In this document: in pieces, positions 39,753 through 53,309 of the stretch
Layout of the letters: each line of letters starts with the position of its first letter
How positions within the stretch are numbered: position 1 is the stretch's first letter
NCBI GenBank assembly: GCA_018398805.1
Contig: JAGFBZ010002129.1
Span: 372,001-436,000, forward strand
Reading direction: 5' to 3'
DNA length: 64,000 nt
Source: Hirundichthys speculiger
Lineage: Eukaryota > Chordata > Actinopteri > Beloniformes > Exocoetidae
Position numbers and translations under genes: made by a program
The notes under the pieces: model-generated
Told to the model about the DNA's origin: nothing
Database searches by the model: none
What the model saw: only the letters and a program-made list of their open reading frames with translations

Positions 39753-42700
39753 ACCTATTTTTGATGCATCCTTTTATGTTTCTAGGCAACAGTGTATCAG
39801 TGTTGGGACTTTAATTTACATCCAATCGGGCTGGTAGATGGAAAAATGGTCCGCTGCGACCTCACATTAGAAGGACAGGATGTTCCCGTGAAGAGCAACT
39901 GCTTGCGCGGCTCTGATAGCGAGCGTTTGTGAGGGGAGGGGTGATTGGGGGAGGGGGGGGGGCTCATATGTTTAGTAGGAGGGTGACGGAGAAGGAGTAG
40001 GGTGTTTGTGTCTGCAGCGAGAAACGGAAAGAGGAAGAGGTGAGAAAAGTAAGCAAGTGAATGAAAGTGCGCGTACATTATTTATTAGTCATTAGAGCCG
40101 TCACTGTCATGCATGCGTGGCTCCAGTGCATGCGTGAAGGTCGGGAGTGCTCAGAGGTCTTTAGTTTTCAATACTGTGCTTGGGCCCACACTTTTTTTTT
40201 TTTTTTTGCACACCCTCTTCCCCCTTTTGCACAGATCTGCACCTGTAACACTTGTCCAGATCTCCCTCCTGCGTAGGTGCTAAATGCAGTGTTACCTCTG
40301 ACCACCTTCGGTAAGTCTTGCTGTTTTGGTCGGGCACAGACATGCTGTTTGTTCCTTTGCTTCTTTTTTTTTTTTTCTTTCTTTCCCACCCCATGTGTCT
40401 CACTCTTTTTTTGGAGGATACATGAAAAGAGAGGGGAAACAGGTGCAGCATGCTGGCTGGAATTAATAACACTGTGTCGGAGGGCATTTTTGATGCTGCG
40501 CAACAAAGCTGCATCACATACAGGCTCCAGTGTTTCTACATAGACTCTACACAGTACAATTCCTCCATTTCCACATTTGACTTATTTTCTGCTTCATTAC
40601 AAAAAGACCCAGTAAGAATACAGTATCAAAGTACACTGAAATGAAACTGAATATGTATATATTATCAGGATTGTTCTTGATGACTCGCATTCAGACCGAT
40701 TATTAAAATAAAAAGCACGTGAAGATTTTAGCAAAATTAAAGGGGAAATGAAACCATCTCAGAATGATGAGAGCACAATTTAAAAGCCATTAGTATGATA
40801 AGTTCAATTGGAATAGGTTATTTAAATGCTAATTTTGTGGTAAAGAATGAATGCTGACCTGTAACTTTCATGAGGAGAGCTTTTCAATACATCGACCAGG
40901 CAGTGATAATTGCCTCTTTGTGTGTGCTCGGCATTATGAAAAGTTGTTCACATCGCAGTTGAGCCAGACAGCAATGCAGAGTCAAGTGGTGTCCATCTTT
41001 GAAATGTGAAGCTGGAAAGTCACTAAAATCGGTGTCTGAAATCAATTTTAAAGGCTTTTTGGCTCAACTAGGTCCTTGATTCTTCTTCATGGGTCTTATG
41101 AAACTTGGAGTATGAAAAATCGTTGCACATTCGAGATGTGAAATTGTTTTTTTTTTGTTTGTCTTATCATTTATGTATGGTGCAGTCTTTAGAATGATTA
41201 AATAGTAAAATGCAGGGATGTTAAATTAATGATGCAGCACGGCTAAAGCTCAAGTCCCGCAGGATGCAGAATGGAAGTGGAAAGGAAGCAGTTCAAAGCC
41301 AGCTGCTTCGAATTACCACCATTCAAGTCAGTGAGAGTCGTCGCACCAGAAGCGCCCTGCAGCAGCCAGAAGCGCCCGTCCCCGCTTCTCTGCCAGAGAT
41401 ACTCGGCAAGTTTATGTTGGCGCTTGGCCGCCGGTCGACCGCATCAATTTACACACAGCACATTGAGTTGGCAGGACCTCAGACACGAAAATGGCAGAAA
41501 GAATCTGGCGAATTTTCAATATAAAGCGCCACCAGCAGGCTCCGACTCGTACGTCGACATTACGATTAACCTGCGGGGGCTGTGTGTAAACAGTTCAGGG
41601 GTTTTTAGAAGGGATTAGAAAGAGTCCATCTAGAAGTTAAAACACATTTTATGAAACAGCACTCAGCCTTGGTACTTAGACATGGCGCAGACTTCCTCAC
41701 AATGGTCACGTGATCTCATAACCTTTGGGTGAGCTCGTTATCTCTCACAAGTCCGGCCGAGAGGGGGTGGTGCTCGATGTAGCGACGCTCCAAGTCGTTG
41801 CCTGTGGAACTTGAAGACACAGCAAAACTGCTTCAAAACCAGACCCCAGCGTTTTCCGTGTCCTGTGGGTCTCTGACTTAAGAGAGGAAGCTCCACTGAT
41901 GTCTTCCAGCTCTCTGGAAGACATATGAATGCCAGAGTTTAAGAAAACAAACTCAAACAGAAGATTTTGCATAAATTTGTTTAGAAAAGAACCGTATGTA
42001 ATTTGTATTTCCTAAAGCGGCACAAGGAAACATTCGAAATTTTTAGCTTAGCTTGTCCCCGTGTAAGCGTTGAGTTTAAGTAACTCTGTCTGAGATTTAC
42101 GCAAGTAATTCAACATGAAAAAAAGCTCTATTTTGCTGCTTCAAAGGACTTACCTGTCGAAATCTGATCTTCTTTCTAAGAACTATAATCAACCACACAC
42201 AGTAACATAATCAAATAGTGAAAGATAGCAGAGGCTGCAGCTGCATGCTCTACTAGCTTACATTTTTGCCTTATACTGTATGTTAGCTTCATAGCACCGA
42301 ACATGCTCAGCAGATTAAGTTTGCTGTTGCAAATCTATTGGTAGTCGTTCCTCCAAAGCTTCTGTTTTTAAAGGCTTTACAAATTGCTATCTTTGGGTAT
42401 TTTGTATTCAAAATGAGCACTGAAGTCAAAGACATGCTTCCTGATAGCATCAGCATGATGCAGCTCCATGGCCGGAAGGAAATGGGAATTTGTCAGTTCT
42501 CTGTTGGATTTCTCAGGGCTGTGCATATGACGCATTTAAAAGATCTACCAGACCAGAGCAGATGGGCCGGAGAAGAAAGTCAAATGCATCGGTGCCTGAT
42601 TGGGAAATTGTCGGAAAATTGTCCAGTTCCAATCAGCAGCTGATCAAATGTTCTCTCTATAGGTTTATTAGACCCCGGTGAGAACCTGCTCAATGCTGAA

Positions 42701-43378
42701 ACCTCTTTGATGTGAACCTGCTTCACCACAAAACGAATGCCTTAGACTGAATAGACCAAATTTTCTTTCAGTTTTTTTTTTCTTTAACAGGAGCAGCTGA
42801 TTTAAAAATGTGAGTACAATTGCTCGACACATTCACTGACGATAATCCAACCTCGCCGGTTGGGTTTTCTTTTGTTTTTGTTTTTTTTCCAAGAACAGTG
42901 TCAGCGCTCACAAATCCTGAGCAAACTATCGGAGAAGAGTTGAGTGCCTGGCTGCAGCTTTTGTTTCCCCTGCGGATTCTCACTTTTAGTGGAATCGCTG
43001 ATGCCAGACACTGATGTAAAAATGGCAGAGAGCCTTCAGTGCTCATTCACACTCAGACACTTGCATGGCATAGCGTCTGAAATTTCTCATCCTTAGCGCT
43101 CCATCCGCTCTGTAAGCCATTTGTAAAAGGATAAAAACGCTCCCTGAGACACTAAGGTGATTTTTCCACAAGATTTTTTTGTTGTTGTTTTTATTGTCCT
43201 GCTCAGTGCAGAAATAATCACAGTAAGTCAAACACTCACACACATTTATAACAGCTGTCAGTATTAGTTGACTGCGACATGAAATAAATGTTGTTTTTGT
43301 TGTGGTGATTGTATCATTGGGATCAAGAAGCATGTTAGAAACTGCCTTTCATTATGGTTTCCATTTTGAAAAACACAA

Positions 43379-43915
43379 TCCAGCCATCCATCCATCATTA
43401 TGTTTATCAGGGTTTGGCTCATGGGGGCAGTAGCAGCCGCCTCTTCCAGCTCTTTCAGGTGATGGAAAAAGCCATTCCCAGGCCAACTGATAGATATAAT
43501 CACTCTAGCATATTCCTGGTTCTGCCTCAGACGCTTATCCCAGTTGGACATGTCTGAAACACCTCCCCAGTAAGGCGTCCAGGAGGCATCCTTACCAGAT
43601 GCTCAGATCACTTCTTGCCTCTTTTTGATGTTCAGTGGCAACGACTCTACTTCGAGATCTTTGGGGATGACTGAGTTTCTCGCTCTATCTCTGTGGGAGA
43701 TTTTGGCCACCTTGCCCTCCTTGAATCTCCATTTTATTGCGGTGGAGGGGTTTGTGTGCCTGAATTATCCCTCGGGGTTATGTTGTTAAGGGCAATTGCC
43801 CCTGGTAGGGTCTCTCGAGGCAAATTGGTTCTGGGGAAAGGGCTAAGCAAATGGAAATTTAGTAAATATGGTGAGGAAACACTGTAGAACTTGATGTTCC
43901 CCACCTGTAAATGGG
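43379..43915. repeat. High-copy fish repeat, left part (LINE-like)
   Basis: CCATCCATCCATCATTATG, CCCAGTTGGACATGTCTG, AAGGCGTCCAGGAGGCATCC and CGCTCTATCTCTGTGGGAGA resemble a very common fish repeat. It is then followed by TGCCCCTGGTAGGGTCTCTC, also widespread. Probably non-LTR retrotransposon derived. It appears to continue after the MITE at 43919-44394. Confidence 0.5.
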
Positions 43916-43918
43916 TTA

Positions 43919-44394
43919 AGCCTGGTTTATGCTTCTAAATCAAATTGATGGTGTACCTGTGTCATAAGCAGTGCTGGATCCTGACTTGCACCTCTCTCCA
44001 AATGCAACTCCACGTCGACGCAGACTGCAACAAATTTGATTAAACTGCTTGATAGAATTGCTCTTCTACGTCTTTGTATTTCCCTCTGCTACTTCTTCAT
44101 CATTTTCAAGTGACAACGATAGTCTGTTGCAATCTCTGTAAGAATTACTGATACTGATTGTTGATACCTCAGCTCATATAAGATATACTTCATTTGGTAC
44201 ACTGCAATGTCTGAGCTATATAAAGAAAGTAAACAAAAGGAAGCTCACCACTGCAAGCTACAGCGCTGCAGAAATGGAACCACGCTGCCACCATGCATTT
44301 GGTGGTGTAATTACAATGGACAACCATAAACGCCAACAGCACCATCAGCTATGTGCTATGTGCATAGCTCTTGTGCAGAAGCACAAATCAGGCT
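43919..44394. mobile_element. PIF/Harbinger-type MITE (476 bp)
   Basis: The left end AGCCTGGTTTATGCTTCT and the inverse of the right end (AGCCTGATTTGTGCTTCT) match at 16 of 18 positions. Both sides carry TTA (43916-43918 and 44395-44397), the 3-bp duplication of PIF/Harbinger elements. Non-coding. It splits a repeat whose two halves flank it. Confidence 0.85.
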
Positions 44395-44610
44395 TTACCA
44401 GGACCCCACTTCTATAGCCAAGTCAGAAAGAGGCTCTTATTGTTGACCACGTGGTGGCCAGGTCTTTACCCATTGGGGTTTGGCCAGGATCAGCCTGATT
44501 GGGCCACATGGGTTCACACTCCTGTGGCTTCACCATCTACTGGAGGAGCTACATGTCTGGTACCGTGTGATTTGGGTACCAGTTGAAGGCGTAGCCCTTG
44601 ACATGCTTAC
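44395..44610. repeat. High-copy fish repeat, right part
   Basis: It resumes with CCAGGACCCCACTTCTATAG, then TGGGGTTTGGCCAGGATCAG, TGGCTTCACCATCTACTGGA and GGAGCTACATG, in the order of the same fish repeat whose left half ends at about 43915. Confidence 0.45.
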
Positions 44611-45454
44611 CTTAGTAAGTTAGTTCTTTTAAGACTAAGTCCATTTTAAGGATCCATTGTTAAGGTTGTGGATTTTGAAGTATCACTGTACATATGGGGG
44701 GAATACATTTGTACAGTTCTCTGGGGAAATGATAGTAGAAGTCCTTACTGTGGACCGAACGCATTGTTTTGACCCGCACTAATACACAGGCGCACGCACA
44801 AACACAGGCGCTGACCTGAATATAGATGCATGGATGGATTCCGCTCTGTTGCGCCTCGCTTGCGTGGCCTCAAGGCTTCTGCTGTTGACGGCAGTGGTGT
44901 TGGTGTATGCGGCTCGATCTCTATGCGTCCACCACTGTTTGGGAGACTCCCTGAGGCCTCTCCACACAGAAAGACAGAAAGAAAGACAGACAGATCACAG
45001 GGCAGAGTGATAGGATGGTAAAATGGAGCAGCAGAGGGACACTGACATCATCTGGCCGACGCCTGTTTCTGTGAGGAAACATATGGTGCCTAATCACAGG
45101 AGACAAAAGACAGACTGAAAAGATAGAGATGCAACATCAGATTGACATGGGACATTGACTATGAAAGCCTGCCGTTTTCCAGGAGGACTTATTTGGGGAC
45201 TGTTTCAGTATCATTAAACAATCATGACAAATGGTGCTGCTGGCCTTCAGGTGACGGTTTTATCATACATATAGAAACCTTGAGTATACTTTCATTTTAT
45301 ACCTTCATGTCACACATCGAAAGCTGTACGTGTCAGAGCTGAGTGATATGACTATACTTACAGCAATTCTCTTTCAATCCAGCTTGACAACAACAAAAAA
45401 GTAGTAATAGTGGGAAATATGTAATTGGAAATACAATGCTAAGAAGCGGACCCA

Positions 45455-45620
45455 TCACATTTGTGGTAGTATGCAGCCCTTTGACACGTAGATAAATTTC
45501 TAGGGAGGTTTATGTCGGGTTACGGCAGAGGATACGGTGCAGGTTCTCCAGCTAAGGTGGATACATATCAATCAGTTGGACGTAGAAGCAGAAGTCACCC
45601 ATGACCAGAGCGCCCAGGGC
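45455..45620. repeat. Harbinger-like repeat fragment
   Basis: GGTTACGGCAGAGGATACGG and TGCAGGTTCTCCAGC match the interior of the fragment near 25270-25300. Ends were not identified. Confidence 0.4.
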
Positions 45621-45879
45621 GTCTCGGTGTCTACAAGAGATCATCTGTGTTACTTACACCATCAGCTGTTGTTGCAAGGCTAAAAACGCAGCATCCCAGT
45701 CCATTCTGGAGATTTAAAATGAATAAAGGGATTAAGCAATTGGAGCTTGAGAGATCGTCTTTTACAGCTGCACGCTACATTTTCAAGGTTTTTAGATTTT
45801 TGCTACCGGTTCATCTTGATCATCTTGATTTTCCCCAGCAACAACCGTGGTAGTTTTGTCTAAAATAATGGTTGCTTGG

Positions 45880-46420
45880 CAGTGTTTCCGCTAGAAAAAA
45901 TTGGCACCAGACAATGTGACTAGCAGGTTTTCAATTTACCGAACAAATGTTTGAAATTCCGGTCACATTGGCTATATGAATTTATTGAGGTTAAAAATAA
46001 ATCATATGCAGTAGTACAATATCAATGCAAGTTATTTAATAGTATTTTTATTGTAAAACAGGCTATTTCAAATAAAATAAGTCCCGTCAATTGACTCACG
46101 AGAATAACTTCAAAAAATAAATAAATATTGCAGAAGCTTGCGCTCTTCTGACACATGAATGAACATAAAAAGATGAAGGCCTATATACTCTAAGATAAAA
46201 CAATTTGCAAACAAATAAAAAACACATCTGGAGTGGCAAATAACATTTTAATAATGTGCCCATGCTGCCAACTTGAACCATTGCCCATTTTATTACAACT
46301 GAAATTGTGCTTGGGAGGAGAATTTTCACCGGATATTTTGACCGAAGAGATTATAAAATACCGGACTTTGGCATATTTTACCGGACAAAGTCTGGCAATT
46401 ACCGGACAACGGAAACCCTG
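45880..46420. mobile_element. hAT-type non-autonomous element (541 bp)
   Basis: The left end CAGTGTTTCCGCT and right end CGGAAACCCTG (inverse CAGGGTTTCCG) are inverted repeats. The flanks TTGCTTGG and ATGCTTGG (8 bp, 7 matching) are the target duplication. Near the right end, TACCGGACAAAG and ATTACCGGACAACGG repeat a CCGG motif. Non-coding. Confidence 0.82.
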
Positions 46421-47416
46421 ATGCTTGGCTTTAGGTTTTTGGACAGGTTGCCCCTGACTTCTGCCAGTAATGTACAATTGTAGATTTCCCCTTACAGCAT
46501 AAAAGAAAATTCAAAGAGAAGCAACTTGGTGTTGAGTGCAACAGAATGTTTCTTCATAAAACGATGCACGGAAATTGAAGGATACAAGAATACATGACAA
46601 TTACTGAATTAATCCATACATTTAAGGTTTTAATACAACATATATGTCTGATCCAGAACTGAATACAGCACTGAATAATATTCAGTGAGGAATATTCTAC
46701 TATTTGTTCCACTCCCTTTTTTCAGGCTCTCCCTGTAACTGTCTTACATCCTCTGTCTTCTTTTCCACGTATTTCACTTTTTTCTCCATCTCTCTCTTTG
46801 CCCACTCCCTCCCTCTCCTCCCTTCTGCTCCGTCCAAGAAGGCTTGTGGCTGCCATTCTCTAAAAATAGCTTTTTGTCATCTTGGTAGCGCTGATGCCAT
46901 TCTCCATCACTGCCACAACACAGTCGCACACAAAAGCATGCACACATACACAACGGCTCCAGAAAGACACAAGACTCTGTTGACAACATTAAACACTTTG
47001 TGATGACTTTGTAGAAAAGGTCCGTTTGTGAGATGCGCTTTGCACAAATATAGAAGCAACCCTGACTTGATTCTTGTTTGAAGATTTAAAAAAAGAAAGA
47101 AAGAAAAATGATCTCAGAAAATGTAGGCAAGTGATAGTTATAAAACTTATTTTAAAAAAAAACTGTTCGCTCATTTGAGTTCGCAAAACAGACAAGGAGG
47201 CAAATCTGGTACTGAGTAAGCAGACTGTAATTTTCACAGACATTAAGTCATTCAGAACAGTTAAAAATGTGTTGAGAGTGCACGTGTCAGTGTTTGCATA
47301 TTAGATGCATCCAATATAGGCTATAAAGAGCAGTATGCACATACTGTTTCGTGTATGTGTGTAAAAGCATAAAATTAATCTGATCGTACTGGGTCTTAGC
47401 AAATATAACTTTAGAT

Positions 47417-48027
47417 CAGTGCTTCTCAGTTATTCTCTGCTGCACCCCCCCCCCCCCCCACACACACACACACACACACACATACCCTCCACAGCGACTA
47501 TAAATAGTATCACTTGTCTATAAAATAGTACATCTCTGCATAACACTGTATCCTTATTAACATTAAGGGAAACAAAAAAGAGAGAAATATATCAACTCAT
47601 AACAAAGAATAACTTTATTAAAATTTGTTTTTTAGTCTGTAAAGATATAAAGTGCATCAATCCCAGCATAGTCACAGTGAAGTCAAGCGCTACACTTAAC
47701 TTCCTGGTGACATTCATTTGTCTCATTATCTCCGTCTCTCTCCGTCTTTCTTTTAATCCCTGTTAAATATTTTTCCCTGGTGTCTCTTGAAGGTTTATTC
47801 ACTTCATATCTCCTGCTCTGTGCTGTGTTCGTGCACGTCCGTGCAAAAAAACTCAACACAATATAGGTAATACTCCCTGTGCACACCGTGACAATGAGAG
47901 CGCCACCGCCCCCTACTGTAGTATATGTGCAATTACAGCTTACTCTAGTACGGCAAAAAAGGCACGTTCCCCGGGGTCACACGCGCCCCCCCCCCAGGGG
48001 TCACAGCCCACTATTTGAGAGGGACTG
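47417..48027. mobile_element. hAT-like MITE with CA microsatellite
   Basis: The left end CAGTGCTTCTCAGTTATT and right end CTATTTGAGAGGGACTG form an inverted pair typical of a fish hAT MITE, with CACCCCC and GCGCCCCCCC segments inside. No convincing 8-bp duplication is visible. A poly-C and CA run lies at 47445-47482. Confidence 0.55.
47445..47482. repeat. Poly-C plus (CA)n tract
   Basis: Fifteen C are followed by about eleven CA units within the MITE. Confidence 0.9.
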
Positions 48028-48289
48028 AGGGACTTAAATGAACGACTGCATATCACGTTTTGCAAAAATTAATAACAGAAATTAAGTCAAAAAGAAAAAT
48101 TAAATCATGTGGACAGTAATAAGTAACCTCTTATTGCTTCATAAGGATTTAGGGGTTAATGTGGAAGCCAGGTGCTACTCATTTTCAGCCCTTGATAAAC
48201 TGATCATCAGCAGATGTACAGACTTCTATAAAAGCAGACGTTTTGACAGTTTGCTGGTCTGGAACATTCCAGGTCTGTAACTAACACAG

Positions 48290-48835
48290 TGCCTAGAGGG
48301 AAAGACATAACCAGTGGAACTAGAAAAGCAATGGTTTCTACACATCAGTCACGGTGAGAATAACTATTCACAAGTGTAACGTGTTCAAGACAGCTGCCAA
48401 TCCTTCCAGCCGTGGATGTCCCAGCAAATCTACCTCAAGCTCGGATCCTACGGGACCCGCAATGCATGATATATATTGACAGTACAATTTGAAGAAGACT
48501 CAAGCAAGGGTTGCCAAAAGAAAGCCCCTCCTGTCTGAAAGCATAGAAGCATGACTGAAGTTTGCAAAACTGCATCTGAATGAACAGCAAGACTTCTGGA
48601 ACGATCTGAGACCAGAGTGCCTCATTGCTCAGCACTATGTTTGACAAAAAGCAGAAACAGCAATTCAGCAGAAACACCTCATACTCACTGTCAAGCACGG
48701 CGGTGAAGGGGTGATGATTTTGGGTTGTTTTGCCACCACAAGGACCTCCGCATGTTGAGTTGCCATCTGTCCAACAGCTAAAGATCCTGTGACAGGACGA
48801 TGGTCTGAATAATGGAGGCACTTAAGATCGCCTTT
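48290..48835 (+). pseudogene. Tc1-like transposase relic (plus strand)
   Basis: Fragments in broken frames read RGCPSKSTSSSD (helix-turn-helix region), KKTQARVAKRKPLLSES, LKFAKLHLNEQQDFWND and TVKHGGEGVMILGCFA. This is the usual order of a Tc1-type DDE transposase. Several stops and frame changes make it inactive. The inverted repeats were not found. Confidence 0.75.
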
Positions 48836-51800
48836 GTGGATGGAATAAGGTTATAAATGGTTTGCATGAGGTTATAGATGCCTGAATGACTAAAATAATT
48901 TTTAGTCATAATAGTCAATCATTTTTGTTATGTTTTAACACACACACACACCCAAACATAGGACTGAAAGAGGGTGGTACTGACTGACGGACAACTGTAA
49001 CCAATATGATCACAGAAGCTGAAAATCAGCCAGAAAAACAGCGACACAGAAACAGCAGGATACTAATGGACTTATTTATAAAAATGAGTTGCTTTTAACC
49101 TCCCATCAGCTCTTTTACCTTTTGCAATGTCTCCCTCTGGACTCGGAAGATGTAATCGAATTATTCAGCATATTCTGGTGGTTCTCGCCTCCTATGCGGA
49201 GGGTGTGAGAGGAAAAGAAAGGCAGTTAGAAAGTGTTGCACAAAGTAAGATGATGGGGTCTGATCTTGGGGGAAATCATATTCAGGCTGACCTGTTGTGT
49301 ATCACCATCAGCACATCCTCTCTCTTAGCTGAGCAGTGAATAAGGCTGTCAGTCTCATTTTTTAAACCCCCATGGCACTGTGAGGTGGCAGTGACAATGA
49401 CTTTCAACTGGTTAACAAGAGTTCAAGCCACTGTTTCAGTGAGCATCCACCCTTGAAGGAGGCACTGAAGGCTCATTTACGGTAGCACGAAAGCATCCGC
49501 CTGTCTTGATCTCACCCCATGCAAAGTGAGGGATTTGGGTTTTTCCAACCAACCCTGACGTTCTTGTGAGCAGTCCTCCAAAAGGCTGACAGTGTGTTGC
49601 TCTCAGAGCTGACACCACATAAGGTTTACCTGAAACAATAAAGAAGCACGGGTAAAAGGCACTGACAGTTGCTGCTAAGGGCAACAATTAGCTTCACTCT
49701 GCCACAAAATAAACATTTGTCTTCTGAGACTTTGGTCTTTTCTTCAGCAGAGTAAAGCTAAAGCACCAAAGCAGCACAACAACACAACCAAAAGCTTAGA
49801 CCATCCCGCATACTCCTGAGGCTGAGACTGTGGTAGCGACATGCTATTACATGTAGACATCTGGAAGAATCGTCTGTGTTTTTGCCTGTTGCGTTGCGTT
49901 TGCGATCCCCTTCAGCAAACCAACCAATAGGAATCCACCACCGTGTGTCCTCACAGCACTGGAGCCAATCAACAACAGCACCATATGCAATGGAAAATCT
50001 GGGACTCAAAGAATAAATACACTTTGTTATCTGCTTGTTGGGCGCTCACCAATAAGGCTGCGTGTAGAGCCTGAGACTTGTCTTAGCCACAATTCAATGT
50101 ATGATCAATCGCACAGTGTAACTTGCAAAGAATGTAAAGCCAAAGAAAATAACTTTATCAATATCAGTTCTAACTGTCCAACACAACAGTTGATTATTTT
50201 TAGGACCTGTTATCGAGGTCTCAGACCCGTCCGGGCCACGACGGCTGCATATCATTTTCACACCGCTTCATCACATATTGACAATAAATTGAGGCTAACT
50301 CACAGAGCCAGTTCAGTTTTGTATGAAGTAAGTAAGTAACATCAGAGGACGGCGGAAATACAAAGCGAGAGAGAGATCAAGCTCATGACTGAACAAGAGT
50401 AAATCTCAGGTAGACTTTCACTTGGTAGCGATAGCTAAAAGAGAAGAAGGGATGAAGCTGGATGTCATTCTTTCCTTCTTGTTGTTGGGCAAATAAGTTT
50501 GCATACAAACTTGCAAACTGATCTTTGATTTTGTATTTTATCATTTCTTTAGGCATGGTTGAGAAATCAAAGTTGGTGACTATTTGTTTTCATCAGACGT
50601 CTATTCACTACAAACGTACAGTGTTTTGTCTTGTGTATATAACAAACGCTAACGTTAGTTATTTGGTTATGAGCTGCTGGAACCAGCAACAAATTCTCAT
50701 GAAAAATGGTCACTAGCATAAAAACTACTGCGCCGAGCACACCAGTAGGGGGTGCTAAGTCTCAAAATTGGAAACTTGCTTTAATGATCTATTTCACACA
50801 AAAATTTAAACCCACCCTTAGTCACCTCTTTATTCCATATTTCTTTCTCATATTTAGTTTTATTAACAAGCAGAGAATTACTTCAGACGAGCCATGCTGT
50901 AAAGTTCGAACTGCATGCATCAGTGAATAAATCCTCTGTTTCCCCTTCACACATTTATTTGTCAGATCTCATGCATCACACTATGAAAGCTGCTTCAACC
51001 AGCCCACAGTATCTTTGCTGCTTCCTCTGCAAGCCACTTCTTCCCCCGGTTCCTTCTTTTAAAATGTGTCTGACTCCATCAGTAAAAGGAATGTCAGTCA
51101 CTCCATGTTTGCACATGGCAGGGGGTCCCAGAACAAAGCCATGCCAGCAAACATGCTACGACTGCACATCTGTAAAAAGGAAATTAGTCGTAAATTAACT
51201 TTTTTAATGCATTTTCCCTCGTCTTGGGCGGTAAGGACATGCTTGACGTGGGTGCCAAACAGCTATCTAGGTGACGAAGCTGCAGCCGCGAATTAACTGG
51301 TGTGTGTCTATGTTTATTCAGAAGCATGAATTAGAAGTGCTAAGTAGTAATGCTAACTGTGTCCTTGGTTAATAAGTGCAGAGTTATTTTTACAACGGGT
51401 GTTACCATGAAGTGACAAGGTTGAGACAGTTGTGTTCATAGCTCCCATTAGCCATTAAATCACATCAGCATCAGAGCCGGGAGTCCTCACTGACCCAGCT
51501 GTCCAGTCAGAACAACTTAGCATGATTACTAGTCTGAGTAAAAGTATTTTCAAAACCGAAGGACATGATAATGAGCTCCTCTTTCATTGCCATGAAAGAG
51601 GAGCCATTATCGTGATGAGAGCCAAAAAGCTTTGTTCTGCTACAACATGATACTAAGAGCATGACCGCTCATGTCATGCTTCAGACCGAGGCATGATTGC
51701 TTCTGTAAGATTTTAAAGAGTTGAGTAAAACATTAGTTAAGTTGTGGAAATCCATTTATGGCTATGTGGAGTGGCACTTAATCTACAATCTCTCTATTTC

Positions 51801-52249
51801 ATTTCCCAATGGGGACGTGGTCATAACCACCAGGTTCTCTGAATGAAGTTGCACTCGGAGCTTGTTTTTCTGGCTGCGGTTTATCAAAATCATTTAATTA
51901 TGGAGCTTAATCTTAACGCAGATTGAAATAGCTGTGAGTGCTTTTCCAAATGGGGCAGACGTTAATGTATATCCTAAATACCCAGAGCAATACACAGCAC
52001 GCAGCCAGAGCTTTGTGATGATCAAAGATAAGTCATCCACTCCATTACATCCAGGAAAAGAATGTTGCTAATTTTAGTGCAGTAAAGTACAGAAATAACT
52101 GATTTGCTATGTTCTGATTGCTAAATTTGTCATTAATCAATCTTTAGAATATATAGCAAAAAAGGGACTTCATTTGCTTCAAGCAGAGTCCTTCCTACAA
52201 TCGAAAGGATGCACATTCTACTAATAGAATATTAGAGATCATACTGGAT

Positions 52250-52750
52250 GCACATGTTGTCACGGGGGAGACTACCGTCCAAAAGTAGAGTCAAAAACAG
52301 ATGGATGATTCAGGTGAAAATTAATTAAGTAATGTTGTTTGAGTCCAGGGCTTGATGAGGCTTCTCTTAGGTTTCGGGTCTGGTAGCCTTGTGACTGCAC
52401 GGCTCGATCCAGAACCTCTCAGGATAAAGAAGAAAGCTACGGTGAAGTTGGACGTCTATGAGTTGGGGAAACATGTTAAACAAGGTACATAAACTTGGAA
52501 CAACTATATCGGTTAACTTGACAAGGCTTGGCTGAGACCGTCAGGTGCTTTGCAGTTTTATACGGCCAGGCACCGTCTGGATGCAGCAGGCAGGTGTCCG
52601 TGGAGGCGGAGAGTGATGAACCACAGCTGTGAGCCAACCCTCACACACCAGGTGCTGCTTCTGAAACTAAGGAGATATTTATGGAGGAAGGCGCCTGTCA
52701 AAAACAATGTACTAGTTAGTATTCATGCATATTCATCATAAGTTGTGCAT
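52250..52750. other. Unclassified, possibly repeat-derived DNA
   Basis: The sequence from the run near 52260 to about 52740 has gene-desert features but GC-rich patches. No reading frame or terminal repeat could be supported. It may be a retroelement remnant. Confidence 0.25.
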
Positions 52751-52849
52751 AAATTAAAAAAAAATTGTAAATGGAAAAAAAAGTTCTCATATGAGTAAAG
52801 TCATATATAAAATGTTTTATTTGTATTTTGTGTGTGAGAATATGATTTA

Positions 52850-53225
52850 AACAGTTGCAACCTTTAAAGATTATGAATAGGAAGACATTTTTTTATTGGT
52901 TGTGGTTTCTTCATTTCGAATATGACAGACACAACTGAGAAATCACCGTCACAAATTCGTCTCGGGGTCACAGGTATCGTCGATGGATCAGAGGGTACAT
53001 CCATCCTGCAAACTGCGCGTGCTGTCAAAATCATTTGGTTGCAGCCGCCGGTTGCACAGATGGTAGCAGGAAGCAGCAAAAATTGTCTGGTACAAAAAAA
53101 TGTTTTTTTCATCAATGCGTACATCATACTTCCATGACAGCTGTACGGGTGGTGAATTTTTTTGTACTACATCAGATAAATTTATCGTAAGTGATCAATA
53201 AAGCTGACCAATCAAATGCTCATGT
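52850..53225. other. Unclassified segment ending in a polyadenylation signal
   Basis: It has overlapping open frames on both strands (71 and 87 aa) without recognisable domains. AATAAAGCTGACCAATC near 53197 could end a retroelement. Not assigned. Confidence 0.25.
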
Positions 53226-53309
53226 GTCATTTGACTTTGTTTGGTCGATAGCTAGCTATTTGCTCTGCTGTTGGGCTTGCTCGGCTTTTTGTTAGCGCTT
53301 AACATTATA

